From Salinibacterium sp. ZJ70 (lineage in GTDB: Bacteria > Actinomycetota > Actinomycetes > Actinomycetales > Microbacteriaceae): DNA of 64,000 bases. The notes under the pieces are model-generated. The model searched no databases, was not told the origin of the DNA, and saw nothing but the letters and a program-made list of their open reading frames with translations. The stretch is taken from assembly GCF_011751865.2 (NCBI RefSeq), contig NZ_CP061770.1, positions 372,001-436,000 on the forward strand, in the 5' to 3' direction. Shown in pieces: positions 55,207 through 63,532 of the stretch. Position numbers and translations under genes: made by a program. Numbering within the stretch: position 1 is the first letter of the stretch; each line of letters opens with the position of its first letter.

Positions 55207-56664
55207 GTGACGCACCCCCCGGCTTCCATCCCTCCTGACGCGTTCTCCATACGCAGTCCCTTCGGGCGGCGTGCCATCGGGCTCTCGGTCGCCGCGGCGG
55301 TCGGCGGGTTCCTGTTCGGCTTCGACTCCTCCGTGATCAACGGCGCCGTCGATTCCATCGAGGGCGACTTCGAGCTCAGCGCCTTCGTGACGGGCTTCGT
55401 CGTCGCGATCGCGCTTCTCGGATGCGCCGTGGGGGCCGTGATCGCGGGGCAGCTGTCGGATCGCTGGGGTCGCCTCAAGGTCATGATGCTGGGCGCCGTG
55501 ATGTTCCTCGTGAGCGCCGTGGGCACGGGCTTCGCGTTCTCCGTCTGGGACCTCGGTCTCTGGCGCGTGGTCGGCGGCATCGGCATCGGCATCGCCTCGG
55601 TCGTCGCGCCCGCCTACATCGCCGAGGTCGCGCCGCGTCAGATCCGCGGCGGCCTCGCCTCGCTGCAGCAGCTGGCCATCACGATCGGCATCTTCGCCGC
55701 CCTGCTGAGCGACGCGCTCCTCGCCAACGGCGCGGGCGGCGCGGGCGAGCCCTTCTGGTTCGGACTCGAGGCCTGGCGATGGATGTTCCTCGTCGCCGTC
55801 GTGCCCGCCGTCGTGTATGGCCTGCTCGCCTTCACCCTCCCCGAATCACCGCGGTTCCTCATCTCGCAGGGCCGCATCGACGAGGCGAAGGCGATCTTCG
55901 CGCGCCTCGTGCCGAAGGCGGACCTCGACCACACCGTCCGCGACCTGCAGACGGCGATCGAGGAGGATCGCAAGAACGCGGGTGTCTCGCTGCGCGGGCC
56001 CGTCCTCGGCCTTCAGCGGATCGTCTGGGTCGGCATCATCCTGTCGGTGTTCCAGCAGTTCGTCGGCATCAACGTGATCTTCTACTACTCGACGAGCCTG
56101 TGGGCGTCCGTCGGGTTCGCGGAGTCTGCGTCGTTCCTGATCAGCGTCATCACGTCGGTCGTCAACGTGCTGGTCACGTTCGTCGCGATCTTCCTCGTCG
56201 ACCGCGTCGGCCGGAAACCGATCCTGCTCACCGGGTCCATCGTCATGACGGTGTCGCTTGCGACGATGGCGATCGCGTTCCTCTTCGCGGAGGGCGACGA
56301 GGGGGCCGTCACGCTGCCGGCACCGTGGGGCCCCATCGCGCTCGTCGCCGCCAACCTGTTCGTCGTCGGATTCGGCGCGTCGTGGGGTCCGCTCGTCTGG
56401 GTGCTGCTGGGAGAGATCTTCCCCAGCCGCATCCGCGGCAAGGCGCTCGGCGTCGCGGCGGGCGCGCAGTGGATCGCCAACTTCCTCATCACGGTCTCGT
56501 TCCCGGCGATGAGCGGATGGTCGCTGCCGCTCACCTACGGCATGTACGCGCTCTTCGCGGCGCTGTCGTTCATCTATGTGGCCTGGCGTGTACCCGAGAC
56601 GAAGGGCATGGAGCTCGAGCAGACCGAGACGCTGTTCGTGCGGAAAGCTCGCAGTCAACGATGA
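55207..56664 (+). CDS. Sugar porter (MFS, galactose/glucose/xylose:H+ symporter type)
   Basis: 485 residues with 12 predicted helices and sugar porter motifs GFLFGFDSSVINGA, DRWGRLKVM, PESPRFLISQGR, QQFVGINVIFYYST, DRVGRKPIL and VPETKGMELEQ. The QQ.GIN.I.YY segment is typical of sugar-binding helix 7. Context (galactose genes on both sides) makes galactose the likely substrate, though glucose or xylose are possible. GTG 55207 follows TAAGGT (55195-55200) by 6 bases. Confidence 0.93.
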   Translation: MTHPPASIPPDAFSIRSPFGRRAIGLSVAAAVGGFLFGFDSSVINGAVDSIEGDFELSAFVTGFVVAIALLGCAVGAVIAGQLSDRWGRLKVMMLGAVMFLVSAVGTGFAFSVWDLGLWRVVGGIGIGIASVVAPAYIAEVAPRQIRGGLASLQQLAITIGIFAALLSDALLANGAGGAGEPFWFGLEAWRWMFLVAVVPAVVYGLLAFTLPESPRFLISQGRIDEAKAIFARLVPKADLDHTVRDLQTAIEEDRKNAGVSLRGPVLGLQRIVWVGIILSVFQQFVGINVIFYYSTSLWASVGFAESASFLISVITSVVNVLVTFVAIFLVDRVGRKPILLTGSIVMTVSLATMAIAFLFAEGDEGAVTLPAPWGPIALVAANLFVVGFGASWGPLVWVLLGEIFPSRIRGKALGVAAGAQWIANFLITVSFPAMSGWSLPLTYGMYALFAALSFIYVAWRVPETKGMELEQTETLFVRKARSQR

Positions 56665-56695
56665 CGCCGCCGCACACGGGCCTAGGCTTCTGCAC

Positions 56696-57622
56696 GTGCT
56701 GACCCCCATCGGAGACATCATCGAGCTGCGCACGCCGCGCTCCACGGCGTCAGTGGCGACCCTCGCCGCCGCCCTCACGAGCTTCACCGTCGATGGGCGC
56801 GATCTCGCCGAGCGCACCCCGGCGACCCGCCTGCCCTCGCACGGGCACGGCATCGTGCTCGCGCCGTGGCCCAACCGCGTGCGCGATGCGCGCTGGAGCC
56901 ACGAGGGGCAGCCGCTGCAGCTCGACATCACCGACCCCACCCGCGGCAACGCCATCCACGGACTGCTGCGCAATACCGCCTACCGTGTGCTCGCGCGTGA
57001 CGAGGCGAGCGTCGAGCTCGGGGCCGTCATCCATCCGCAGCACGGATGGCCGTTCCAGCTGGAGACGATCGTGCGCTACGCGCTCGCCGAGGACGGCCTC
57101 ACCGTGACCCACCGCGCCCGCAACATCGGGAGAGCCCGAGCCCCGTGGGCGGTGGGCGCGCATCCGTACTTCCGCATCGGCGAGACCCCGGTCGACGACC
57201 TGACCCTCGAGGTGCCCGCTGCGCGCTACCTCGAACTCGATGAGCGGCTCGTTCCCGTGGGCGTCGCGGATGTCGAACCCGGGTCCGAGCTCGATCTGGG
57301 CAGCCCCCGGCGGCTCGGCGACGCCGACCTCAACGTCGCCTACGAGGGTCTCCCCGTCGGCGGCGACGTCGCGACGCTCACCGCGCCCGACGGCTCCCGT
57401 CTCGTGCTCTGGCAGGATGGAGACTTCGGCTGGCTGCAGGTGTTCACACCGCGGGACTTCCCGCACGTCGCCTCCGACGGCTCCGAGACGCGCGGCCTCG
57501 CGGTCGCGCTCGAGCCCATGTCGGCGGCACCCGACGCCCTCAATTCGGGGCGCGGATTGGCGTGGCTGGAGCCGGATGAGATCTGGGAGGCGTCGTGGGG
57601 CGCCCGATTCGAGGAGAGCTGA
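56696..57622 (+). CDS. galM: Aldose 1-epimerase (mutarotase), first of a tandem pair
   Basis: 308 residues, galactose mutarotase fold. Blocks PWPNRVRDARWSHEG, RGNAIHGLLRN (with the conserved His), VGAHPYFRIG (catalytic His) and ALEPMSAAPDALNSG (catalytic Glu) are visible. Converts beta- to alpha-galactose for galactokinase. GTG 56696 follows TAGGCT (56683-56688) by 7 bases. Its stop overlaps the start of the second mutarotase (TGATG). Confidence 0.9.
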   Translation: MLTPIGDIIELRTPRSTASVATLAAALTSFTVDGRDLAERTPATRLPSHGHGIVLAPWPNRVRDARWSHEGQPLQLDITDPTRGNAIHGLLRNTAYRVLARDEASVELGAVIHPQHGWPFQLETIVRYALAEDGLTVTHRARNIGRARAPWAVGAHPYFRIGETPVDDLTLEVPAARYLELDERLVPVGVADVEPGSELDLGSPRRLGDADLNVAYEGLPVGGDVATLTAPDGSRLVLWQDGDFGWLQVFTPRDFPHVASDGSETRGLAVALEPMSAAPDALNSGRGLAWLEPDEIWEASWGARFEES

Positions 57623-58539
57623 TGAGCCGCACCGGAGTGGGCGATCGTTTCGAACTGCGCGCGGGGGAGGCCTACGCCGAGATCGGCACCGTCGCGGCGG
57701 TGCTCACAGCGCTGCGCGTCGGCGACATCGACCTCACCGAGCCGCTGCCGCACGATGTCGCGCCGCCGCCCCTGTGCTCGGGCATCGCGCTCGCACCGTG
57801 GCCGAACCGCGTGCGGGCGGGGCGCTGGATGCTCGACGGCGAGGTGCAGCAGCTCGACATCACGGAGCCCTCCCGCGGGGGAGCGCTGCACGGCCTGCTC
57901 GAGTTCGCCGAGTATGAGGTGCGCGAGCGCACCGAGTCGACGGCCACGCTCGGCGCCGTCATCTACCCGCAGCACGGGTGGCCGTTCCTCATGGACACCT
58001 GGATCCGGTTCGAGCTCGCCGCCGACGGCCTCACGGTGTCGCATGGTGCGCGCAACCTATCCGACCGCCGCGCGCCCTATGCGACCGGCACCCACCCGTA
58101 CCCGCGCATCGGCGGATTCGATGTCGCCGATCTCGTGCTGACGGTTCCGGCTGACGAGTACCTCGAGGTCGATGAGCGCCTCGACCCGGTCGAGTGGCGT
58201 GCCGTCGAGGGCGGCACCGACCTGCGCGCCGGGGTGCGTGTGGGCGACCTCGCACTCGACACCGCGTTCCGCGCCCTCACACCGCGCGATGGCGTCACGG
58301 CGACGCTCTCCGCGCCCGACGGCAGCCGCCTCGACATCTGGCAGGACGACGACTGGCGCTACCTGCAGGTGTTCACCACTCCCGCCTTCCCGCGCACCGC
58401 GGGTGAGGGCACGGCCGTCGCGATCGAGCCCATGACGGCCCCGCCGGACGCCCTCAACTCCGGCGACGACCTCATCTGGCTCGAGCCGGGTGAGAGCTTC
58501 GAGGGCTCCTGGGGCTTTCGCTTCACGCCTGCCGGCTGA
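57622..58539 (+). CDS. Aldose 1-epimerase, second of a tandem pair
   Basis: 305 residues, clearly paralogous to the gene just upstream: PWPNRVRAGRWMLDGE, RGGALHGLLEF, TGTHPYPRIG and AIEPMTAPPDALNSG align block by block. The catalytic His and Glu positions are kept. ATG 57622 overlaps the first epimerase stop by one base, with GAGGAG at 57611-57616. The two copies are diverged, so they may serve different sugars. A short hairpin (58546-58562) follows. Confidence 0.9.
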   Translation: MSRTGVGDRFELRAGEAYAEIGTVAAVLTALRVGDIDLTEPLPHDVAPPPLCSGIALAPWPNRVRAGRWMLDGEVQQLDITEPSRGGALHGLLEFAEYEVRERTESTATLGAVIYPQHGWPFLMDTWIRFELAADGLTVSHGARNLSDRRAPYATGTHPYPRIGGFDVADLVLTVPADEYLEVDERLDPVEWRAVEGGTDLRAGVRVGDLALDTAFRALTPRDGVTATLSAPDGSRLDIWQDDDWRYLQVFTTPAFPRTAGEGTAVAIEPMTAPPDALNSGDDLIWLEPGESFEGSWGFRFTPAG

Positions 58540-58545
58540 GCGCAC

Positions 58546-58562
58546 GCCCGCGGTTCGCGGGC
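58546..58562 (+). terminator. Short hairpin after the mutarotase genes
   Basis: GCCCGCG (58546-58552) pairs with 58556-58562 over a 3-base loop, starting 6 bases after the stop. Weak evidence for termination. Confidence 0.5.
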
Positions 58563-58630
58563 CGCGCCGCGGAATCGGATGAAGGGATTCGGCATCCCGC
58601 AACTCGTATGCGTTTGGAAGAATCCTGTCA

Positions 58631-59728
58631 GTGAGCAGTGCCCCCGCCCCCAGCAGCCCCGCCCCCTCCGCACCGACCACGCGTCAGATCCGCACCTGGC
58701 GTCGCTACCTCGCCGCCGAACGCGCTGAGGCGGCGACCTACCGCGAGATCGCCTCACGCCGCGATGGCGAGGAGCGCGAGATCCTGCTCGCGCTCGCCGA
58801 CGCGGAGTCGCGCCACGAAGCCCACTGGCTGTCGCTGCTCGGCTCGCGCGCCGAGCCCGCGCCGCGCGCCGACGCCCGCACCCGGCTGTTCGGGTTCCTC
58901 GCCAAGAGGATGAGCATCCTGTTCGTGCTGGTGCTCGCGCAGCGCGCCGAAGGCCGCTCGCCGTACGACACCGATTCCGACGCGACCGTGCAGATGGCCG
59001 CGGACGAGCGCATCCACGGCGAGGTGCTGCGCGGGCTCGCCGCGCGCGGCCGCACCAAGCTCTCCGGCAGCTTCCGCGCCGCCGTCTTCGGTGCCAACGA
59101 CGGACTCGTCTCGAACCTCGCGCTCGTGCTCGGCATCGGCGCGACAGGTGCGCCGCCGCAGGTGGTGCTCTTCACCGGCATCGCCGGTCTGCTCGCCGGC
59201 GCCCTGTCGATGGCGGCAGGCGAGTACGTGTCGGTCAAGTCGCAGCGCGAGCTGCTCGCCGCCTCCCGCCCCGATCCCGCCTCGCAGTCGGCGCTGCCGC
59301 ATCTCGACGTGGACGCGAACGAGCTCGCCCTCGTCTACCGCGCACGCGGCATGGACCCGGATGATGCGGCCCTGCAGGCCGAGACCGTGCTCGCCTCGCT
59401 CCACCTCGACGCCCCCGAGCCTCCCTCCGAGTTCGACGCGGATGAGGCGATCGGCTCGCCGTGGCATGCCGCCGGGTCGAGCTTCCTGTTCTTCGCATCC
59501 GGGGCGATCTTCGCGGTCATCCCGTACCTGTTCGGGATGACCGGGCTGCCGGCTGTGATCCTCGCGTCGGTGCTCGTCGGGCTCTCGCTGCTCGCGACGG
59601 GCGCGATCGTCGGCGTGCTCTCGGGGGCTTCGCCCCTCAAGCGGGCGCTGCGCCAGCTCGCGATCGGCTACGGGGCGGCCGCCGTCACCTATCTGCTCGG
59701 TCTCGCGTTCGGCACCACGGTGGCGTAG
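58631..59728 (+). CDS. Ferritin-like/VIT1 fusion, MbfA-type iron exporter
   Basis: 365 residues. Residues ~20-150 form a ferritin-like helical domain with di-iron ligands in ERAEAATYREIA, ADAESRHEAHW and ADERIHGEVLRG (ExxH motifs). Residues ~155-365 are a VIT1/CCC1 transporter domain with FRAAVFGANDGLVSNLALV, GALSMAAGEYVSVKSQ and three late helices. This is the architecture of MbfA, which exports iron under iron excess or peroxide stress. GTG 58631 was chosen from the domain start; no clear ribosome site or TANNNT -10 at the standard distance. Confidence 0.88.
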   Translation: MSSAPAPSSPAPSAPTTRQIRTWRRYLAAERAEAATYREIASRRDGEEREILLALADAESRHEAHWLSLLGSRAEPAPRADARTRLFGFLAKRMSILFVLVLAQRAEGRSPYDTDSDATVQMAADERIHGEVLRGLAARGRTKLSGSFRAAVFGANDGLVSNLALVLGIGATGAPPQVVLFTGIAGLLAGALSMAAGEYVSVKSQRELLAASRPDPASQSALPHLDVDANELALVYRARGMDPDDAALQAETVLASLHLDAPEPPSEFDADEAIGSPWHAAGSSFLFFASGAIFAVIPYLFGMTGLPAVILASVLVGLSLLATGAIVGVLSGASPLKRALRQLAIGYGAAAVTYLLGLAFGTTVA

Positions 59729-59755
59729 CCCGCGCCGCCGACGGATACTGGGCGC

Positions 59756-60172
59756 ATGGACCGCGCCGACCTCGTGCGACTGCGGCAGGCTCGCGACCGG
59801 ATCGATCGCGACTACGCCGAGCCGCTCGACGTCGCCGCGCTCGCGCGAGGTGCGCTGATGTCCGTCGGGCATTTCCAGCGCTGCTTCCGTGCCGCCTACG
59901 GCGAGACGCCCTACGGGTACCTCATGACGCGGCGCATCGAACGCGCGAAGGCGCTGCTGCGCCGGGGTGATCTGAGCGTCACCGAGGTGTGCATCGCCGT
60001 GGGCTGCACCTCGCTCGGCTCGTTCAGCTCGAGTTTCACGCGGCTCGTGGGGATGAGCCCGAGCGCCTACCGCGCCGGGGCGCACCCGGATGCCGCCGAT
60101 GCCGCGCTCGACGGCATTCCGTGTGTCGCGAAGTCGATCACGCGACCGATCAGGATCCGAGAAGCGGGCTGA
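59756..60172 (+). CDS. AraC-family regulator, DNA-binding domain only
   Basis: 138 residues. Two helix-turn-helix units: YAEPLDVAALARGALMSVGHFQRCF and the C-terminal VTEVCIAVGCTSLGSFSSSFTRLVGMSP. There is no sensor domain. A 25-base gap separates it from the VOC gene, a pairing seen often in actinobacteria, so it probably controls that gene. ATG 59756 follows GATACT (59744-59749) by 6 bases. Confidence 0.9.
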   Translation: MDRADLVRLRQARDRIDRDYAEPLDVAALARGALMSVGHFQRCFRAAYGETPYGYLMTRRIERAKALLRRGDLSVTEVCIAVGCTSLGSFSSSFTRLVGMSPSAYRAGAHPDAADAALDGIPCVAKSITRPIRIREAG

Positions 60173-60197
60173 ACCTCGCGCGCGTACCGTGGCCCGC

Positions 60198-60599
60198 ATG
60201 ACGATCACACTGCAGCACAGCTACATCGCCTTCGATGACGCCGAAGCGGCGCTTCTGTTCTATCGCGACGTGCTCGGGTTCGAGGCGTCGAACGATGTCG
60301 ACATGGGGGAGGGGATGCGCTGGATCACCCTCGCCCCCGCGGGCTCTCCGGTCTCGATCGTGCTCACGCCGGTGGGTGCGGGGGAATCGGATGCCGACCG
60401 CGAGACCCTCGCCGACCTCCTCGCGAAGGGGGTGCTTCCGGGCGTCGTGCTCGCGACCGACGATCTCGACGGCGACTTCGCGCGCATCGAGGCATCCGGT
60501 GCCGACATCGTGCAGGAGCCCACCGATCAGCCGTGGGGCGCGCGCGATGCCGCGTTCCGCGATCCGGCCGGCAACATGATCCGACTCGCCCAGCGCTGA
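60198..60599 (+). CDS. VOC/glyoxalase-fold protein
   Basis: 133 residues, one vicinal-oxygen-chelate unit pair: HSYIAFDDAEAALLFYRDVLGFE at the start and GARDAAFRDPAGNMIRLAQ at the end. Metal-ligand positions are only partly visible, so it could be a dioxygenase, glyoxalase or a resistance binding protein. ATG 60198 follows TACCGT (60185-60190) by 7 bases. Pairs with the AraC gene upstream. Confidence 0.85.
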   Translation: MTITLQHSYIAFDDAEAALLFYRDVLGFEASNDVDMGEGMRWITLAPAGSPVSIVLTPVGAGESDADRETLADLLAKGVLPGVVLATDDLDGDFARIEASGADIVQEPTDQPWGARDAAFRDPAGNMIRLAQR

Positions 60600-60784
60600 G
60601 CGGCTGATGTGCGGCGTGGGGTTCGGCGATGGGCGGTGGACGCCGGTGCCGTTTGCGGCAGCCGCCGCGTTTGCGGGGCCTGCGCCCCGAAGTGGTGACA
60701 CCTCACCATCTGGCGCCGAGCGGATCGCCGAGGCCATACTGACCTCATCCGGCGGATGTCCGGCGAGCAGGGAGGCACACTGAC

Positions 60785-61111
60785 GTGCGATTCGACGTGA
60801 AGGCCGACAAGGGCGACAACTACTCGTGGTGGCTCACCTCGAGCAACGGGCAGACCGTCGCGTGGGCAGGTGAGGCGTACGCCTCGAAGTCCAACGCCAA
60901 GCGCGCCGCCGAGGCGTTCAAGGCCGGGGCGGCCGAGGCCGAATTCGAGCTCTACGAAGACAAGGGCGGCGCCTGGCGCTGGCGTGCGCACCGCGGCAGC
61001 AACGTCGTCGCGGTTCCCGGTGAGTCGTTCGCGTCGAAGGCGAATGCGCAGCGCGCCGCTGACAACGTGCGCGACAACGCCGGATCGGCCGAGGTCGCCG
61101 TCGCCGACTGA
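60785..61111 (+). CDS. YegP/DUF1508 domain protein
   Basis: 108 residues, with two similar halves of the YegP (DUF1508) kind: WWLTSSNGQTVAWAGEAYASKSNAKRA, and in the second WRWRAHRGSNVVAVPGESFASKANAQRA. Small cytosolic proteins of unknown function. GTG 60785 with GGAGG at 60771-60775. A CATACT at about 60735-60740 may be its -10. The preceding 185 bases hold no gene I can support. Confidence 0.85.
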   Translation: MRFDVKADKGDNYSWWLTSSNGQTVAWAGEAYASKSNAKRAAEAFKAGAAEAEFELYEDKGGAWRWRAHRGSNVVAVPGESFASKANAQRAADNVRDNAGSAEVAVAD

Positions 61112-61128
61112 CGGCCGAGTGGACTCAC

Positions 61129-61166
61129 ACGGCGGGCGCACCCGGATCTCACGGGGCGCCCGCCGT
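61129..61166. terminator. Terminator between DUF1508 and SMR genes
   Basis: Perfect 11-bp stem ACGGCGGGCGC (61129-61139) with 61156-61166, between convergent genes. Confidence 0.85.
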
Positions 61167-61169
61167 CGT

Positions 61170-61535
61170 CTACTCCGGCTGCGCGACGGGCGCGGGCGTC
61201 TCGTCGCGTGCGCCGGGTTTCGTCGGCACGAGCTTGAGGCCGATCACAGCACCCACGATGAGCGCGATGAACAGCAGCTTCCACACCGACGGCTGCTCAT
61301 CGCCCACGAGCAGCGCCCAGCTCACGGTGAGGGCCGCGCCCACGCCCGTCCACACCGCATAGGCGGTGCCGATCGGCAGAGTCTTGGCGGCCCACCCGAG
61401 GCCCAGCATGCTGAGCGTCACGGTCACGGCGAACACGATCGTCGGAACCGGGCGCTGGAAGCCGTCCGAGTATCCGAGCGCCGTCGCCCACACCGCTTCG
61501 AGCACGGCGCTGAGAAGCAGGATGATCCACGGCAT
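61170..61535 (-). CDS. Small multidrug resistance family protein, guanidinium exporter type (partner 2)
   Basis: 121 residues, four helices and a hydrophilic tail. The membrane-embedded Glu of the SMR family is in VLEAVWATALGYSDGF, and the S.GF after helix 1 is a SugE/Gdx feature rather than an EmrE one. GTAYAVWTGVGAALTV is the helix 3 signature. One base separates it from the first SMR gene, so the two probably form a heterodimer, as paired SMR proteins do. Regulation by the upstream guanidine-III riboswitch supports guanidinium/H+ antiport. Confidence 0.92.
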   Translation of the reverse strand: MPWIILLLSAVLEAVWATALGYSDGFQRPVPTIVFAVTVTLSMLGLGWAAKTLPIGTAYAVWTGVGAALTVSWALLVGDEQPSVWKLLFIALIVGAVIGLKLVPTKPGARDETPAPVAQPE

Positions 61536-61536
61536 C

Positions 61537-61851
61537 TCAGCTCACCACCTTGAGGCCGATGACGGCGCCCACGAGCACACCGAGCAGCAGGATGCGGGCG
61601 ACGCTCGCGCGCTCCTGACCCGACACGATCGCCCAGATGACGGTGAGCGTCGCGCCGATGCCCACCCACACGGCGTAGGCGGTGCCGGTGGGGATGGCGG
61701 TCATCGCGAACGCGAGCCCGGCCATGCTGGCGACCATCGCGACGACGAACAGGATGCTGGGGCCGATGCGGCGGAACCCCTTCGATGCCGCGAGCGCGGA
61801 AGCCCAGACGGCTTCGAGCATCCCGGATGCGATCAGAATGAGCCATTCCAT
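61537..61851 (-). CDS. Small multidrug resistance family protein, guanidinium exporter type (partner 1)
   Basis: 104 residues, four helices. Essential Glu in GMLEAVWASALAASKGF, then GTAYAVWVGIGATLTV and GVLVGAVIGLKVV. Start at 61851 with AGAAGG six bases upstream (61858-61863). The guanidine-III aptamer ends directly at that ribosome site. Forms an operon with the second SMR gene. Confidence 0.93.
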   Translation of the reverse strand: MEWLILIASGMLEAVWASALAASKGFRRIGPSILFVVAMVASMAGLAFAMTAIPTGTAYAVWVGIGATLTVIWAIVSGQERASVARILLLGVLVGAVIGLKVVS

Positions 61852-61863
61852 GGCGAACCTTCT

Positions 61864-61904
61864 GAGTCAGTCTTGTCCGGTGCGGGTACTGCTCCCTCGT
61901 CCGC
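61864..61904 (-). promoter_or_regulatory. Guanidine-III riboswitch
   Basis: Read on the minus strand, GCGGACGAGGGAGCAGTACC (61904 to 61885) and CCGGACAAGACTGACTC (61880 to 61864) hold the conserved positions of ykkC-III: GGACGAGG, GTACCCG and GGACAAGAC. GCGG pairs with CCGC for P1; GAGCAGT pairs with ACTGACTC (one bulge) for the pseudoknot. The pseudoknot strand abuts the AGAAGG ribosome site, implying translational control. Confidence 0.92.
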
Positions 61905-61930
61905 GAACCCGGCTGCGGGCTCCGTCATCC

Positions 61931-61936
61931 AGGCTA
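61931..61936 (-). promoter_or_regulatory. Putative -10 of the SMR operon
   Basis: TAGCCT on the minus strand; transcription would start near 61925, giving a 74-base leader that contains the riboswitch. Confidence 0.55.
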
Positions 61937-62041
61937 CCGCGCCCTCCTGTGCACCCCCGGTGCAGCGCCGGTGTCCCTGTGGGAGGCGATGGCGTCGCTG
62001 GTGCTCGCGCCGAGCACGGCGGCGTACGATGCTGTGACTCC

Positions 62042-62128
62042 GTGATCGAGAAGAAGGCGCCGCATGTGCATGAGGACCACGACGTGATCGCCGCCCCGCT
62101 TCGGCCGCGCAGCGGTGCACGCGGATGA
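62042..62128 (+). CDS. Possible 28-residue small protein
   Basis: GTG-started frame (start IEKKAPHVHEDHDVIAAPLR) that ends with TGA overlapping the ATG of the next gene (ATGA). TACGAT at 62025-62030 is 11 bases upstream. The sequence is more varied than the low-complexity shadows around it. It may be a real small protein or a coupling leader for the gene at 62125. Weak evidence. Confidence 0.3.
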   Translation: MIEKKAPHVHEDHDVIAAPLRPRSGARG

Positions 62129-62523
62129 GCGCGATCGACGCCGTCGGGATGATCGGCGAGCTGCTCTCGCTCGTGGGCCTCGTCGCCGGTGTGCCGTTCC
62201 TCGTCGCCGCAGTCGCCCTCCGCTGGCGTGACGGACGGCGCGAGCCTGTCGACGTCGCGGTCGTCGACGTGCTGGAGTCGGAGCGCGTGGCGGTGTGGAG
62301 CATCGGCGGACGCACGTTCTCTCGGCCGCTCACCGCTGCCGAGGACGCCTCCGATGCGGTGGCCGCGACGACGGTCACGGGGTACGCGTCGGCTCGGGAT
62401 CCGCACCTCCTGGCGCTCGCGCGGCGGTCGCAGGGCGAGCGATCCTGCACCGCACTCGCGGCCACGTTCCTGGGCGTCGCGGCGATCGGGTTCGTGGCCT
62501 CCCTCGCGCCGATGCTCTGGTGA
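62125..62523 (+). CDS. Two-helix membrane protein, unknown function
   Basis: 132 residues: an N-terminal helix (LLSLVGLVAGVPFLVAAVAL), a central soluble part of ~65 residues, and a C-terminal helix (LAATFLGVAAIGFVASLAPML). Family not recognised. Start overlaps the end of the possible small frame upstream. No clear ribosome site of its own. Confidence 0.65.
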   Translation: MSAIDAVGMIGELLSLVGLVAGVPFLVAAVALRWRDGRREPVDVAVVDVLESERVAVWSIGGRTFSRPLTAAEDASDAVAATTVTGYASARDPHLLALARRSQGERSCTALAATFLGVAAIGFVASLAPMLW

Positions 62524-62551
62524 TGTCGCGGCGCGCTTCGGGGTGTTCACG

Positions 62552-63157
62552 TCAGCGCACGGGCCGCAGGATCTCGACGTTCACGCCCGCGCCGAGCGGG
62601 CGACGCGCGACCATCTCGAAGCGCGTGAACGGGAAGCCGTCGCCGAACAGCCGCTTGCCCGATCCGAGCACGATCGGATACCGCACCAGCCGATACTCGT
62701 CGATGAGGTTGTGCGCGGCGAGTGTCCGGATGAGCACGCTGCTGCCCCACACCCGGATCTCGCCAGCCAGGTCACGCCGACGCAGTTCGTCGACGGCGGC
62801 GGGGACGTCGGGTACGAGCACGTGGGTGTTGCGCCACCTCGGATCGGTGAGGGTGCGCGAGGCGACGAACTTGGGGATGCGGTTGTAGATGCGCGTGAAC
62901 TCGCCCTCGAGACCGGGCGCGTTCTCATCCCACACGCCCCACGATCTCGCGAAGATGTCGTACGTCCTGCGTCCGAGCAGCAGCGCTGCGGTCGACTGCT
63001 CCCACTCGGTGACGACCTCATCCACGCCCGAGCCCTCGCCGTAGCGGAACTGCCACCCGCCGTGCGCGAAGCCGTCATCGACGTCTTCGTCGCTCCCGCC
63101 CGGTGCCTGCATGACACCGTCGAGCGTGATGAACGTCTGAACCACGATCGAGCTCAT
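62552..63157 (-). CDS. Dihydrofolate reductase-fold (RibD C-terminal domain) protein
   Basis: 201 residues: VVQTFITLDGVMQAPGGSDED, LLGRRTYDIFARSW, IPKFVASRTLTDPRW, EIRVWGSSVLIRTLAAHNLIDEY and YPIVLGSGKRLF are the usual blocks. This is the larger, more typical member; the one at 42494 is shorter. Substrate unknown. ATG 63157 with GGAGGGAA upstream. The 21-base gap to the cupin gene suggests one transcript. Confidence 0.88.
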   Translation of the reverse strand: MSSIVVQTFITLDGVMQAPGGSDEDVDDGFAHGGWQFRYGEGSGVDEVVTEWEQSTAALLLGRRTYDIFARSWGVWDENAPGLEGEFTRIYNRIPKFVASRTLTDPRWRNTHVLVPDVPAAVDELRRRDLAGEIRVWGSSVLIRTLAAHNLIDEYRLVRYPIVLGSGKRLFGDGFPFTRFEMVARRPLGAGVNVEILRPVR

Positions 63158-63178
63158 GGGGTTCCCTCCATGCAGTGT

Positions 63179-63532
63179 TCAGGGCACAGGCGGTGCGACG
63201 GGGCCGAGTGCCGGATCCGCGGGGGAGCCTGCGGCATCGCCCTTCAACTCGATGAGGACCGTGTGCGTCGGGGTGTCGCCGGTGTTCGAGCCTGCGTGCT
63301 CCTGCGCGGCGAGCCAGACGGCCTTGCCCGGAGGCAGCACCACCTCGACCTCATGTCCACCCGACATGAGCTTGCGCTGGAACCCCGAGAGCGTCACCAT
63401 GACGCTGTTCGGATGCGTGTGGGCAGTGGTGGTCGTGCCCGGCACATCCGTGTACTCGAGCACCCGCACGAACTCGTTCTCCCACATGATTCGGTAGTTT
63501 TCGGGGTTGCTGACCGTCGGGTCGCTGCTCAT
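63179..63532 (-). CDS. Small cupin-domain protein
   Basis: 117 residues, single cupin barrel. Metal-ligand histidines are in TTAHTHPNSVMVTL; the second cupin motif around LPPGKAVWLAAQEHAGSN is also visible. The ending is Pro/Ala-rich. Function unknown. ATG 63532 follows TAGGGT (63539-63544, minus strand) by 6 bases. Confidence 0.85.
   Translation of the reverse strand: MSSDPTVSNPENYRIMWENEFVRVLEYTDVPGTTTTAHTHPNSVMVTLSGFQRKLMSGGHEVEVVLPPGKAVWLAAQEHAGSNTGDTPTHTVLIELKGDAAGSPADPALGPVAPPVP

Noticed and set aside
60685-60715. TGACACCTCA near 60695, like the end of palindromes D and E
   Set aside because: Only half of the element is there; the matching left arm GAGGTGTCA is absent, so I do not count it as a sixth copy.
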